A stretch of 64,000 nucleotides of DNA from Lichenostomus cassidix (Eukaryota > Chordata > Aves > Passeriformes > Meliphagidae), in contig CM039182.1 of NCBI GenBank assembly GCA_008360975.2, positions 83,049,405-83,113,404 of the forward strand, given 5' to 3'. The notes beneath the pieces were generated by a model. That model made no database searches. It was not told the DNA's origin and saw nothing but the letters and a program-made list of their open reading frames with translations. Position 1 is the first letter of the stretch, and each line of letters begins with the position of its first letter. Both the position numbers and the translations under genes were made by a program. Positions 1-12,535 of this stretch are shown here, one piece after another.

Positions 1-1555
1 AGAAATAGTCTGGCTCCAGGGTGAAGTATGCATTTCAGCTGGACTGCAGAAACACAGCATATGCCAGGAAAAGGGTTTTGCATATCCATACAATTTTAAG
101 GCAGACCACTAACCATCCTGTGCACCCCCTGTAGCAATATATATGCACCTTAATTAAATAAAAATTGCATGGTAATGAAAAATAAATAGAGCCAGTTAGA
201 CAATCACTCTGCATCTTGAGGTGTGGGAAGGAATGAGAAAACAGAAATGAATCCCTTGAGAGCAGTTTCTAATGCAACATATCAAGGGACCTGATTTTGC
301 CAGAAAACTGATGAAGCTGTAGAGTGACCTAAGACAAGTCTGAAATCAGAACAAGCACCAAGTGCTGTTTTGGCTTATTAAAAGAAGAAAAGAAAAAGAA
401 AACGAAACCAACAAAAACCCTAACAAAAACTAACTAAAATTAAAAAAAATAAACCCAGAAAACAATCCATATGGCAACCTAGTACACAATAGTCCTCCTT
501 TTTCTTAGGGAAAAAAATTTTGATCAGGAGAACATTTTTATCTAAATCATTGAAACTAGAATTTCACATTGGACATTTTAATTCTTTCAGTTACCTCACC
601 TGCATTTAAGACATTGTGATCTGTGACATTGCATCTAAGTTTTGCCCTTGTGATTAGCTTGTTGAAAAAGTAGCTTTCCATTCTAGCCACACTTGAACTA
701 ACTCTGGCTGGGTGAAGCAGATTTGCCCTTTTCAAGATCATACCCTTAATCACACAGATACAGTAACAGATGACAGATTTTTTTGTTAGTTTACCAAATA
801 ATACCTGAAAAACACCATTTTTCTTCTTCTCTTTAAGACAGTAATCTGAATAAAAATTCAAGGATGTTTCCTGACATTGATTTAAATTTTGTTCGACAAT
901 GTAGCTTCATGTTTTTGCTATTTTATTGTTTGATTTTTCCCCTGCTCATACCAGGGGCAACTGACAGAACATGAAGCATCAGGTATTTTATTTTATTTTA
1001 CTTCATTATTTATTTAGCAATAACCTCTCCTTTATGTCTTTAGTAGTAGTCCTGCAGCCTGATCCTTCTAGCTTTACCTCAACTGCCTTGAAATGACACA
1101 GCTGAGTTCATGCACGTGGTATCAATGAAAACAACAATGTACACCTCCAAGGAAGCCTTCTAAAACTGTCACACACACATTCTCGTGTATCTGATTACAC
1201 ACACGGGATTTAGTCAAGACAACACGGCTTGATACGTGACTAAGAGGTTTCCTAAGATAGAACCTAAGGCAGAAATCAGAATTGGTTGTTTTAAATACAG
1301 AGGAAGAGACACTGTGCTCTGTGACTGGAATAAAATTTCTTCCAACACCTGCCAGTGACCTGAGCTTTGACAGGCCCTGAACATCCCCACAAGCCACTGT
1401 GATCTAATGATGCTCAGGCTCAACATCCACACTGCAAGATTCATGGTGAGCTGAGTTTTCCCTCTGATGGATTACGAGGATGGTGGTGCAAATCAGTCAA
1501 AGTCTCCTGTGCAGGCACCTGGCGCTGTAGGACTGCAGTCCCTCTGTACCCTGAG

Positions 1556-1556
<1 letters not shown>

Positions 1557-1586
<30 letters not shown>
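1557..1586. repeat. CA dinucleotide microsatellite
   Basis: Fifteen uninterrupted CA units. In the COBL transcript this is a UG repeat, the kind of tract bound by TDP-43 and CELF proteins. Confidence 0.97.
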
Positions 1587-1588
<2 letters not shown>

Positions 1589-4500
1589 TCAATGGGATTA
1601 CTCATCTGAGCAAACTGACAAAAAGATTTACACTTTCTGCAGCATTTGAATTGGGAGAGAAGACTGGCAAACAAAACTCTAAATGTGAAGATGGCAGAAA
1701 GAATGAACTAACTGAATTTCATAGTGTTCTTGCAGTAGAAAGTTTCATAAAATTATTAAAAAATACTCTCCTCTGAGTACACTTTAAAACAATTTATTTG
1801 CAAACTCAGAGACAGCAATTGCAATGTGAGAACCATTCAAACTGTGCACCAGCTAAGCAACAGGCCTATCCATCATGGAAGACAAATACCACCTTCTTCT
1901 TTACAAAGCTGGTCTTGCAGAATAGTCATACACAGCTGGAGGCAAATAAGTGACACACACACTCTTTCTATAACCTACTCTGGGGAAGTTGTTTCCAAAG
2001 TCTTGGAAGAAAAAAATGTAAACTCACGAGACCTAAATTTATGAAGGCTATGCCAGCTCACCACCTTTGCAGTACCTGACTGTATTTTTCTGTCTATTGC
2101 CTGAGTGTTCCACAATACAGCCAAAATCTGTATTACTAAGGCTGTCCGTGCTGGAATTTCTACAGGAAATAATAGGGTTGAAAATTTTATGGGAAATTTA
2201 TCTAGAAAAACATATTTGGGATGGCAACAAGCATTCCTGGGCTTCAAACATGGAGATTAGGTCCATTGCACGGCGCTGACCAGTTCTTTTCTCACGTCTA
2301 TCAGTGGGAATCTTTCAATAACTCCTCATAGGGAAATTATCCTTTCCTTGCTGGGCACAACAGTCAGCAGTGGTCTCTTTCATTATCCTCTGTGCACTTA
2401 TGCAGTGAATATACACAATTTGCCTCAATCTCTGCTTCAATCTCCTTACTTAGACAACTGGGATAATATTATCCAATTCACAGATTTTTTTCTGAAGGGA
2501 AGAGAACAATGCAGTGAAAATGAAAGGATTCTTATTTGCTGCTACAGAGGGAGCTTCAGAAAAAGCAGATCTTTTCTTTTGCATTTCTAAATCTCTAAAA
2601 GAGCTATTGTTCACTGCATCTGCAAACTCACCTACAAAGCAAGCCAGAAGGTATAGATTAATCACAAGGGCTTTTCTTAAAATTCTTACCACTGGGAATT
2701 TAGAATGGGCTATGTGTTTTGTGAGGTGAAGGTCTGGTACTTTCCAGTAGCTCACATGACTTGCAAATGTGCCTAAGAAGACTCTTTCTCACAGGAAAAG
2801 GAAAACAAAAGGGCCTCAATTTTTTTTTTCCATAGCCTTCTTCCCTTCTAACCCTATACACTTTTCTTTTGTTGACAGCTGTTCTGGACAGAAGCCAAGA
2901 AAAATATGACTTATTCTGATACCATGTTTTGCATTCTGGATAAACATTACCAGTGGTATTTTCACATACATGCCTTTTTTTTTTTTCATTTTTTTACTTA
3001 GGGAAGAACTTGATAACCTTTATGCTGCCTTCCTGGTTAAAACATGAGGTGCTAAAAATACAGCATTGGTGCGCATTTAGCCCAAGCTCGAAATGGCAAA
3101 TGTGCATGGTTCCTGGAAGCCTGCGCACATATTACTTATGTAGATTAGCAGAGATTTGTGCAAGAGCACAGAATGAAGCAAAGTGACTACTAAACTACAG
3201 TATTTAATGTTCCACTGAGCTCAGGCTACAATGCCTAATTACTCCTTGGCAGTCATTTGTGCAGTTGGAGACAAACTGAAACTTACAGCAGCATTTTACC
3301 AAATTAGTGCCATGGGAGACATACATTTATGAGAAGGTTTACATTCTAAGAAAAAGAGAAATTTCTCTGATAAAGCTAGCTGGAAATGCTGCATTAAAAT
3401 AAACACAAACTGTTGGTAAGACAAAGCATTTGCAATAAGAGATGCTACCATTTTGTTGCAGTCAAAGCAGCTTTACCTGTGGGTCCATAAATGATAAAAC
3501 TGACCCTCTAAGAATTTGTTGGGAGTTCTGGTGAGCCTCATGTATGGCACCAGAGACAAGACCACACCTCCCACTGTAACGGTTTAAATACAGTACAGAA
3601 GACCTATGCAAACTGCCGAGAAGAGACGGAGGAAGACATTCAATTATCTCTATGTAGATACTCTGTGCCATTTTAAATGCTGTTGGATATTCAAGACATC
3701 TGTCTGGGGCTCTTAGACATAAGGTGGAAGACAGGGAAACTTGTGTCCTACCTTAATGGCAGCATGTAAGAAGAAACCTAGTAACAGACATGTCTCAGGT
3801 GAACTGCAAGTTATTTGCAATCTCATTTTGCACAGTATTTGCTATACTGAAAGACTTGAGAAGATGGCTCCTGTGAACCTCTTACTGGGTGGGGTGGGAA
3901 GATAGAGCCATTGCAAATAAGTCAAATCTAGACAAGCACACTGTGCAGTAGGACATGCAGGATGTAGTGTCAACTGTGAGGAACATTGAGAGCATTCAGC
4001 TTCTCACATGAACCTTTGGGCAGCCAAGAGGGACTGACCAACATGGAAAACTGATATGGTTACTCCAAAGTGGGCTTTGGAACATTCAGGTTCCCCTCCC
4101 AGCTCCGACAGTCGTCCTAGTCTGTTACTGGGGAAGTACACTAACCCATCATTATGTATCCAGATTTGTCCTCTTTACAATGAATCCATGATATTCACCT
4201 CTTACACAAATGCTGTGAAGAGAAATACTTCTACCTTGCATATATATCATAAGTGGCTGTTAAAGAAGAGACTGATGCTGAAGGATTTTAAGTTGTAGGA
4301 AGTATGGCTAAAGCTTTTTGAAAACAACTTGCTATTAAATCAGGCCAGAAATTTGGCATTAAGTAAACTCAGGGTGTCACTCATTTTTGCGAGTGATGCG
4401 GCAAAGTACTCCTCAAAAGTGGAAGTAACTGTTTTTGGGATTAACCAAGGGTTTCCACAATCTTAAGAGATGATTTTTCCATTCTTTGCATTTCTTAGGC

Positions 4501-7500
4501 CAGGTAACTTTTTTTCATTTCTTTTCAAGGAAATAACATAACTGCAGCAGGACAGCAGCTAGTGTAAGTGCTGGACTTTCTAGTCACCTAAGCCATGACC
4601 TGACCAGCAATATTTTCCACTTCTACTGCCTTCTGTGAACTTGAGAATCAATTTTTAACCAAAGACTGTTAAAATTCAAAAGCTGTAGACTGAACAACCA
4701 ACTTAGGACTGGTTACACAGCAAAGCCATCACTTGTGTTTGATGCAAGATTTCTGAAAGTGACAGGCAGCTTGGAAAGGGAAAAAGCACATGGTCATATT
4801 CTGCTGAATGCCAGATAACATTACTTTTCATGTTCTTAGGCAATAAAAAAAAGCTGCACATATTTTTGAGAGCAAGTTACAGTTATGATTTCCACTCCAG
4901 TTTTAGTTTGTGTTCTGTTTCTAGTTGTGTGGGACTACATCAAACAGAGGTCTTTACACTGCATTTGTTTCTGTGGTGAATTAAAGTCATCAGAGATTGA
5001 ATTTAACTATTTTTCCATCCTGTAATACACAGGGCTAGTAGGGTCTCCAGATATACTGCCACCAAATTATCAATAAGAACTTGCAAATAGAGGCAAGGAG
5101 GAAAATGAAGCAATTTTTCAACAGGAGCTGGGTTTATGGTCCTTTTACAATTTTTCTCCATGGTTACTGGTCAAGAATCTAAACATAAAGCAAATGAATA
5201 TGCTTTTGCGTAGCATCATTTTGTGTTTTAATGCTAGAAATCTCTAAGCTTGTTACATACCAGGGTGATTTAAGCTTCCAGAGTGCCCTGACATATGTCA
5301 GTTCCAGGATCCTGCTGCAGAAGCAGCAGCTTGTAGTTGCTGTGCAGCTGGATGCATGCCCCCACTCCCCCTCCTCTGGCAACAGCTTCTCAACAGGAAA
5401 GCCCACAGGCAGACAGCATTGCCAGAAATAGTCAGGAAAGTGGACTAGCATGTTTCAGATCTTAATACAGCCACATCACCTGTGCAATGTAACATTGCAA
5501 GTTAAAAGATGGCACAGTTAAATAACTTCTCTTGATTTATACAAGAAAATAGAAACAGAACAGGACCAGAGCCTTCCTCTCCTGGAAGCCAGCACCAAGC
5601 CTTTAGCAACCCAAGCTGCTCTCTAATATTTAAAATACTCTACAGCTCCAAAGCATACAGTATTTTTCCAGTGGATGAGTTTAACAGAAAGGCTAATCAG
5701 TATTCTTGCCCTAGAATGACTGCAAGTATCTATTACTTAACCATAATATCCATAATATCTTTCCTCTATGAAGATCTGCCAGCAAAAAAGAGCACAAAAG
5801 TATCCAAATTTAAAGAGTTTTCTGGAACAAGGGGAAAGGGAAAGCCAGAGATAAGGAAGGAAAACTATGCAAGAAGCAGAGGCTTGCAAATCTGTCAGAC
5901 ATCTGGGTCTTAATTAAATAATTTTTCATCCCTGAGGTTCTCCCTGTCGCTTTAACCCCTTCTCTACCCTCCAACCCCTTGAAACTGTTCTTGGAAAAGT
6001 AAAACATGCCTACCCAGTTAAAATAAAACCTATGCTATAGAGAAATAACAGAACTAAACTTTCTCCTGTTTCTCACAGACAGTTTCAAATGACAAGCAAT
6101 TATGCAGACCGTGTTTGTGCACAGAAGTATATATAATACATACATACACTGCTATTTTTCACTGCAGTTTTTATCTTTCCTTCCTGCCTTCTGCCACTCA
6201 CTATTTTTATTTCCTCTGACCAGCTTCCACACTGAATTCTCTCCAACTACTGACTTCTCCTTCCCTCCTGTCTTTCCCAAGTGGAATACAAAACCCTGTA
6301 AATTTGAATTTGAATGGACTGAAAATTGAGCAGAACAGGTTCACCCACCCCTATTGTTTCAAGCTTTTGTTTTAAACGAACTCATCAAAACCTGAACAGT
6401 TTAGCAGTAAACAGCAAGTACTTCTCAGGTTGGTAACTAAGAGGACTGTCCTCCCAGTAGCTTCAGCTACCCTGATCAGAGCCAAAGGTAACAAATTCTT
6501 CCAAGAGAAAGGGAGGAAATGGGATTATCTCTGTCCAGACCCACAGCACGAACTGATCTCTGGAGGGTTCCCCCACCCCCACCCTATGTCCTCTGCTAGC
6601 TGTACGTGAAAAAATATTCCTCTCTCATGGCTACTGAAGCAGACACTCAAGGGAGGGGAAAATCCCTTTCAGACATTTAGGAGGTATTTTATCTTTTTGT
6701 CTCACACAAGCCTGTATTTATTTATATCTTTTTAACTACAAAGTTGCCTTCACATTTTAAAATCCTTTTATTTCTTAAACATTTTAATACATTTAAAATA
6801 TCTTCAGAATTAAAAAAAAAAGTCTGGTATTTTAAAGTGTTTTTTCTTCTTTAAGAGAGGCCAACAGAACCACTCTTAAGAGTGACCCCCTTTAAAATCC
6901 TGATTTCAATTGCTTATAAAGTTAAGAAACTCCACATCTCTGCCAGGTGACAGTCCACTTGACGATTTATATCCTGTCCATAATCATACTATTATTTTAT
7001 TTCAACCAAAATGTTTAAATGTCTTCCAAGAACAGAATTTGGAGGAAAAGTAGAACTGCATTCTGATACATGAAATGCTATGTAATGCTCAGTCCTCTGA
7101 AAAAAAGGTGGTCCTGCATGGTCTAAGTGTTCACTACACTGCCTTGACTCTCTGCCCATCAGCTCTCCTTCCCTGAAACAGGAAAATGCCACCTCTTCAT
7201 ATCACATGAGCACTGTGCAGAGAAATGAATTAAAGCCTGCACAGCCTGTGAATACTAGAGCAATGAGTAAGATAAAAAGAGCCAAATGAAATTAAGTATT
7301 CCTGTCTCCAGAACAGAACACCGGTATATCTGTTTTATTAATTGAGCTCCGAAACGTAGAAAGAAAATAAAATCGAGTCCTATCACTTTAACCAGAGATG
7401 TTATCACACTGTACAAAAGGGGGGGAATTGAGGTTAAAAGGGGGGAATCTAAGATTACGCACAGAGCCTTAATATTGAAGTTACCTAACTTCGAGCGCGT

Positions 7501-9961
7501 GACCTAGCATCCATAATAATATTGTTTTAACGTAATTTTTAATGTGTAATTATTTATAAAGCTCCAGACGGTAGGTGTGCATGATGCTTTATAGGCGTAT
7601 AAAATTGTCTGATCCCTGCCCCTAGGAGCTTGCGTGATGACACCACACAAGGGATGGGAAAAGAGGGGGTATGGGAGGACAGGGTTGCAACACTGTGAGA
7701 TCATGAGATGTACTTACTGCTACATAAGCAACATTTCAGCTTCTCTGTGGTTTTCTTGTTACTCATTTAACACTATATATTAAAATTTGGTGAACAGATA
7801 CATAACACAAAGACATCAACCGTAAGAAAGGATATGAATAAAGAGAACTATGTAGTACAATGTTCAGAGTCAGCAGTTAATATTAAAACATTCACAGCCA
7901 AACGTTGCATGTAGTCAATTATTTATATGGGTTTAGCCCTTGGCATCTCCAGCTGAGGTCTGGATTCTGTTCCACCAGGCACTGCACAAATGTATCGTGA
8001 GATATGATAGCTGTGCTACAGTTTTTACCATAAAAATCAGCCAGTGGCAGACAGGGATCTCACAGGTGGAGAGACCATGATGGTTTAACAGGTTAGAGGC
8101 AGAGCTAAGGGTAGAACTAAAGTGTATTTGTTTTGATATTCTAATTGCTAATTAGCATGTGTATTTAGATTACAATTGCTTGAACAAGAAACCCCAAAGT
8201 AAACCAAACAAAAAAGACTGCATTTGCAAGTTGTTCCCATGTACAGGAAAACAAAGCCATGGAGGAAAGACCCCAGCTTGGAAACCCTGCAATCCATGAA
8301 CCTTCTTTCAAAAATTTGTTTCTGTGCTCTGGGAACTGAAGGAGATTTGAGCTCTGCTGCACCGTCATATTGGTTTGTGCAAAGCCCGTGGTTGATGTAA
8401 TTTCTGACCTGGCCACACTCTTACCCTGCTATGTGCTGACAAACATATTCCATGTAGGAGACATGACCCTTAAATGTTCACACATTTCCTTGACTTCAGC
8501 AGCAGATGAAGACCCTGCTGTGATATTCTAATGCTATCAGGCATTTCAGCCACACAGAGACCACCCAGGACATCCAGTAAACAACTTCAGAAACTCTAAG
8601 AAATTTAAAACTAAACATACAGCTAATTAAAGGATGGTAAAATATTCTTGATCTCCTGAAGCACAGGCTAACCCTTTGGAGCAAGCCTAGGTAAGAGCTG
8701 TGGATTTGATTCTGCTCTTCATTGCAGTTCTTCATAATGTATGGGCAAAATACTGCCTGGACTTTTTTAACAGCTCTTCACACTACAAATATAATTTGCT
8801 TCCACTTTAAGGGTACTTTTCACTATCTATGGAGCATAAAATGATTGTAGTCCATAGCATTATTCATTCTTAGGAATTTGTTATTTCACTGGTTGAAAAG
8901 CCTGATTTTTTAGTTAGCTTTACAATTTAAAATGACAAGCTAAATGTTTCCATTATTCTTATTAACATTTTTTTCCCAAGCCTCAGCCAAATTATTCACT
9001 AAATAAAATTTCTGGCTTCAGTAGAGCTGAGATTCAAGGAGAACTCAGTCTCACTGCTGCTAACCCCTTCTACTTTACAGTAGCAACATGTTCTTCCAAT
9101 TTCTTTGTTCTTATCTTCCTTTAAGAATTGAGTTTAGGTCACTAGTGTACCAAGTAGAAGATAGAAAGGAATGAGTAAACTCTGTGTAAAACTATCCTTT
9201 AAGTTTTGTAGCTCATGAAATATACTTGAAACTCTATATAGCTTGGTATTGGTCGTTCACATTAAGTGCATTTTGACTTGTCTGGTGATTTAAGAGACTG
9301 GTTTCATCCTGAAATTAGCCTGTTCATCAAAGAACTATGTACAATTTCTGAGTTCCCAACACATTTTACTAGTGGGGCTGCAGTAGTTCTGACAGTTAAA
9401 GTTGAAATTTATGTTCTCCAAATGTGGCTGTACTCAAAATTGTACTAAGAATTGATTCATATATGATTAAAACAAGAATTTCATGCAAATAGGTTTAAAA
9501 ACCTACTTTTTTTCCTTTCCTCGACCATTAGGAAGTGGCTTTTAAAACCTTAGCAGCTTGACCTCAAAAGGATTTAGAGCAGCACAATTTTCAAAGCTGT
9601 TTTGTTTACAAAGATAGGTTAGGAGTGGAATTGGATTTACCTTCAAATATTACTGGCACATTCAGAGCATAACATTTGAAAAGATATTACTCTCAGCATC
9701 ACTGTTGTGTCAAAGTGGTTGCTGACATAAGATTAAAATACATCACAAATGTTAAGTTTTTGCTATATCCTAAAGCTGATCTGGAGCAACTTTGGTGTCC
9801 CAGAACCTAAGAAATAAATTGTATAGTATTTATGAAATTTAGTAATAGTATTTATGAAAAAATAACTGCATTGCCCAAACAACAACTATCTCTTATTTCA
9901 GTCCCAAACCACTGTTTTTAAATTACAGATATATTAGATAAATACAGAATATTTAGCATGA

Positions 9962-10450
9962 TAAAATCACAGAGAAAAGCAAGTTGGAAGCCTAGCCCAA
10001 CCTCCTGCTCCAAGCAGGGCTAATTTCAAAGCCAGAACAGGCTGCCCAAGGCTTTGTCTGGCTGAGTTCTGAGAATCTCCAGACATGAAGATTCCTTGAC
10101 TTCTCTGGGGAACCTCTTCCACTGCTTAACCATTCCCATTTTGAGGAATTTCCTCATATTCAATTTTATTTCCTTCAGAGCAGCTGGTGACAGTTGCTTC
10201 TTGTCCTTTCACAGTGTATGCCTGAGAAACCTCATAGTCCTCCTTTTGTTAGGGAAAGACTGCAACCAGGTCCCTCTTCACCAATATTGCTTTCCCAATA
10301 CAACCAGCTGCCTCCTGTCCCCCCTCACAGCTCACAAATTCCAGTGCCCCAACCCCCCCAGTGGCTCTCCTCTGGACCCTCTCCAGTTTGCCAGTGTCTC
10401 TCTTGAGCTGGGGGCCAAGACAGGACACTACAGCACTGACCTCTCAGCAC
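9962..10450 (-). mobile_element. CR1 LINE fragment, 3' region
   Basis: On the plus strand the segment reads as the reverse complement of a CR1 3' end: AATCACAGAG near the left edge, then CCCAACCTCCTGCTCCAAGCAGGG, GAACAGGCTGCCCAAGG, GGGGAACCTCTTCCACTGCTTAACC, and CTGGACCCTCTCCAGTTTGCC. Its 3' end is therefore at the left and it lies in the same orientation as COBL. A plus-strand ORF of 120 codons inside it (10096-10458) is an antisense artefact. It is 5' truncated, as most CR1 copies are, and diverged. The right boundary is approximate. Confidence 0.85.
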
Positions 10451-11726
10451 CTTCCTGACTGCCATGGGCAGCGTCACACTATCCTTCCAGCTTCCACTCC
10501 TTTGGCTCAGCAAGACCCCTGGACAGCAGTCCTGCTGGACAGCTTATGAAACATCCTGCTGTCTCTTCTCAGTGCACTCCTTCCAACTAGTAAAAAAATC
10601 GTGTGCTTGTGTGGCAAAGGTAAATCTAAATGCCATAGACAGAATATCTTTGGCTGAGGTGAAAGATGGAGGGAATACTGACTTTCAAGAGGGAGTGCAT
10701 CAAAACAACCTGTGGCCAATCTTTTATTTGATTAAAAAAACAGAAAATGTTCCCCCCAAATTGTAGATTATTAGTATCATTGTTACACAGCTTTGCTTTG
10801 ATGTCTTTGGTTAACAAAATTCTAATTTCTTCCTCCTCCACCAAATGTGCATGTGTGTTTTTCAAACCACTTTATATCCCGCATTTTGAGGAAAGCTGGG
10901 ATAGCCTATTTACCTCAAAAGGACCAATCTAAACCTACTGAAATTAATGGGTTGCTTTTTTGGATCAAGTCTGGAATGTTAATTGCAGTTACTATACCAG
11001 CCTATCTAATCCTTCTAACAGAAACTGCAACAGGACCTAATCCACTGCAAAAGGAAAAATCACAAGAAAAATGTGTTGTTGAGCAAGTATCTAAGCGAGG
11101 CTTGACCTTGTCCCCATTGATACTGATGGATAAAGAAAAACCCCAAGATCATTCTGATAGGTTAAATACTGACTTTGGTCTAATTTATCCCTAAGTTATC
11201 ATCCACTGAATGATCCAAGATGAAGTTCTCACTCAGAAATGTGTGGATGGAAATAACTAGGTCATGATACAAGCTCTTATGAAGGGGCTACAGATTAGCA
11301 GCTGAATGGAGAGAGACCAGAAAGCACAGACTTTGTGTCAACTGAGAATTCAGAGGAATTTCTGGCCCCCGTCCCATGACTCTCCAGCATCACACAGAGT
11401 GGATCCCTGTCAGTATTAGCAGGCCACCCTCCTTGCTGGAGGCACAGCTTCCTATTTGGCTAGTTTGTATTTGCAAAGTCCTATAAATTTTGGGTTCCCT
11501 TTGCAGCCCAGCCACCAACCATGTGAGTTTTGGCAAACAAACAATGTCAGAATAATTTGTGCTTGAAGGCAGTTTCTAGTTAAATTCCAGGTTCTCGTAT
11601 TCTCTAGCAAAACCGGCAGAAAAATGTTTGTTTATGCTTAAAAAAAAAAGTGGGGAAAAAGGAAATATGCTGAAAAACCCCTGACCCCAAGGTATACCAC
11701 CAGCAGAGGTTAGCATTAGGTTAACA

Positions 11727-11757
11727 GATATATATATATAAATTCATATATATATAA
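11727..11757. repeat. AT-rich alternating repeat
   Basis: Two AT dinucleotide runs separated by AATTC, giving a self-complementary AT-rich patch. Confidence 0.9.
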
Positions 11758-12222
11758 ATGTACATGCAAACATTTCCAAACCAATCTCCAAAGTTCACTG
11801 CATACACTCCTTTTTCACCTGGCTTTCGGTGGCTTGAATTTTCCATTATATGACCTGCATGCCATTTTTCTGGATCAATATATGGTAACATTTTAAGCAC
11901 TTCAGGTGCTATCAGAAGTACAAAATAAACCAAACCGTAACAAAATTATTTCAGACTCCTTGAAGAAATCAACTCTGGAGGGCAGCGGACTTTTGCAAGA
12001 AATGTAACTACAAGTTCAAACAAAAAAGTGACCTTTGCCTGTTGCTACAAGTATGTCGCTGGAGGGGATTTGGCAGCGAGCTTTTCACTGGGAGGAGTCA
12101 CTTGGCATTGGTACTGGTTAATGAAAGAGCAGAAGAAAGTATAAGTTGGTTTTCTTAAATGAGTCCCTACCAGGAGGACACGCAAGATGTTTTTCAAGCG
12201 CTGGTGGCAAGTAAATATTTAC

Positions 12223-12535
12223 CTCAGTGGAGCACTGTCAGGTCCCACGCGGTTGCAGTAGGCGTTCTGTACAGGGTGCACCTCTGCGCCACACATGGCA
12301 TCCACCTCAGCTGGCTCCGTGTAGCCATTGACCAGCTTGATGTCTCTCAGCTTCACACTGTCATTTTGTGAATCCAGAGATACAATGTCAGACGGGGAGC
12401 TCACAACACCCGAGTCCTCCGTGGTGTCCTCTGATGCAAAACAGCTGCTTTCTGACGCTGTTTCTTCCACCTCCGATAGCTCCAGAACCGCGTCATCCGC
12501 TACACAAACATTATCACGTGTAGACAGCAGGCTCT
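12223..12535 (-). CDS. COBL: COBL internal exon with acidic Ser/Thr-rich block
   Basis: Coding exon of 313 bases, entering in phase 1 and leaving in phase 2, the most 3' COBL exon in the window. The acceptor has a long pyrimidine tract (TTGTTGTATTTCATTTAG) and the donor is GAG/GTAAAT. The first complete residues are SLLSTRDN. The core, at about residues 18-50, is acidic and Ser/Thr-rich, containing ELSEVEETASE, SEDTTEDSG and SSPSDIVSLDSQ, which I recognise as a conserved COBL block. The remainder, up to DSAPLR, is less familiar. SEDTTED has the look of casein kinase 2 sites and SSPS of a proline-directed site, by motif only. The open frame extends upstream of the acceptor to about 12695, but that part is intron and the methionine there is not a start. 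The long central exon expected next is not present down to base 1. Confidence 0.88.

Larger units (their letters stand above)
1..12222 (-). other. COBL: COBL intron, 5' portion, downstream of the 12.2 kb exon
   Basis: More than 12.2 kb of intron. The long central exon of COBL would give a minus-strand ORF of several hundred codons, and none is present, so it must lie below base 1. Visible contents are a CA dinucleotide repeat at 1557-1586, a CpG-retaining patch at 7.3-7.7 kb, a CR1 fragment at 9.96-10.45 kb, and an AT repeat near 11.73 kb. The 2-7 kb stretch shows nothing beyond small random ORFs. Confidence 0.7.

Noticed and set aside
10096..10458. Plus-strand ORF of 120 codons
   Set aside because: It lies inside the CR1 fragment and runs antisense to it.
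11696..11713. CCAGCAGAGG considered as a second CTCF site
   Set aside because: The match to the core fails at the last two conserved positions and the flanks are AT-rich, so it is much weaker than the site at 28563.
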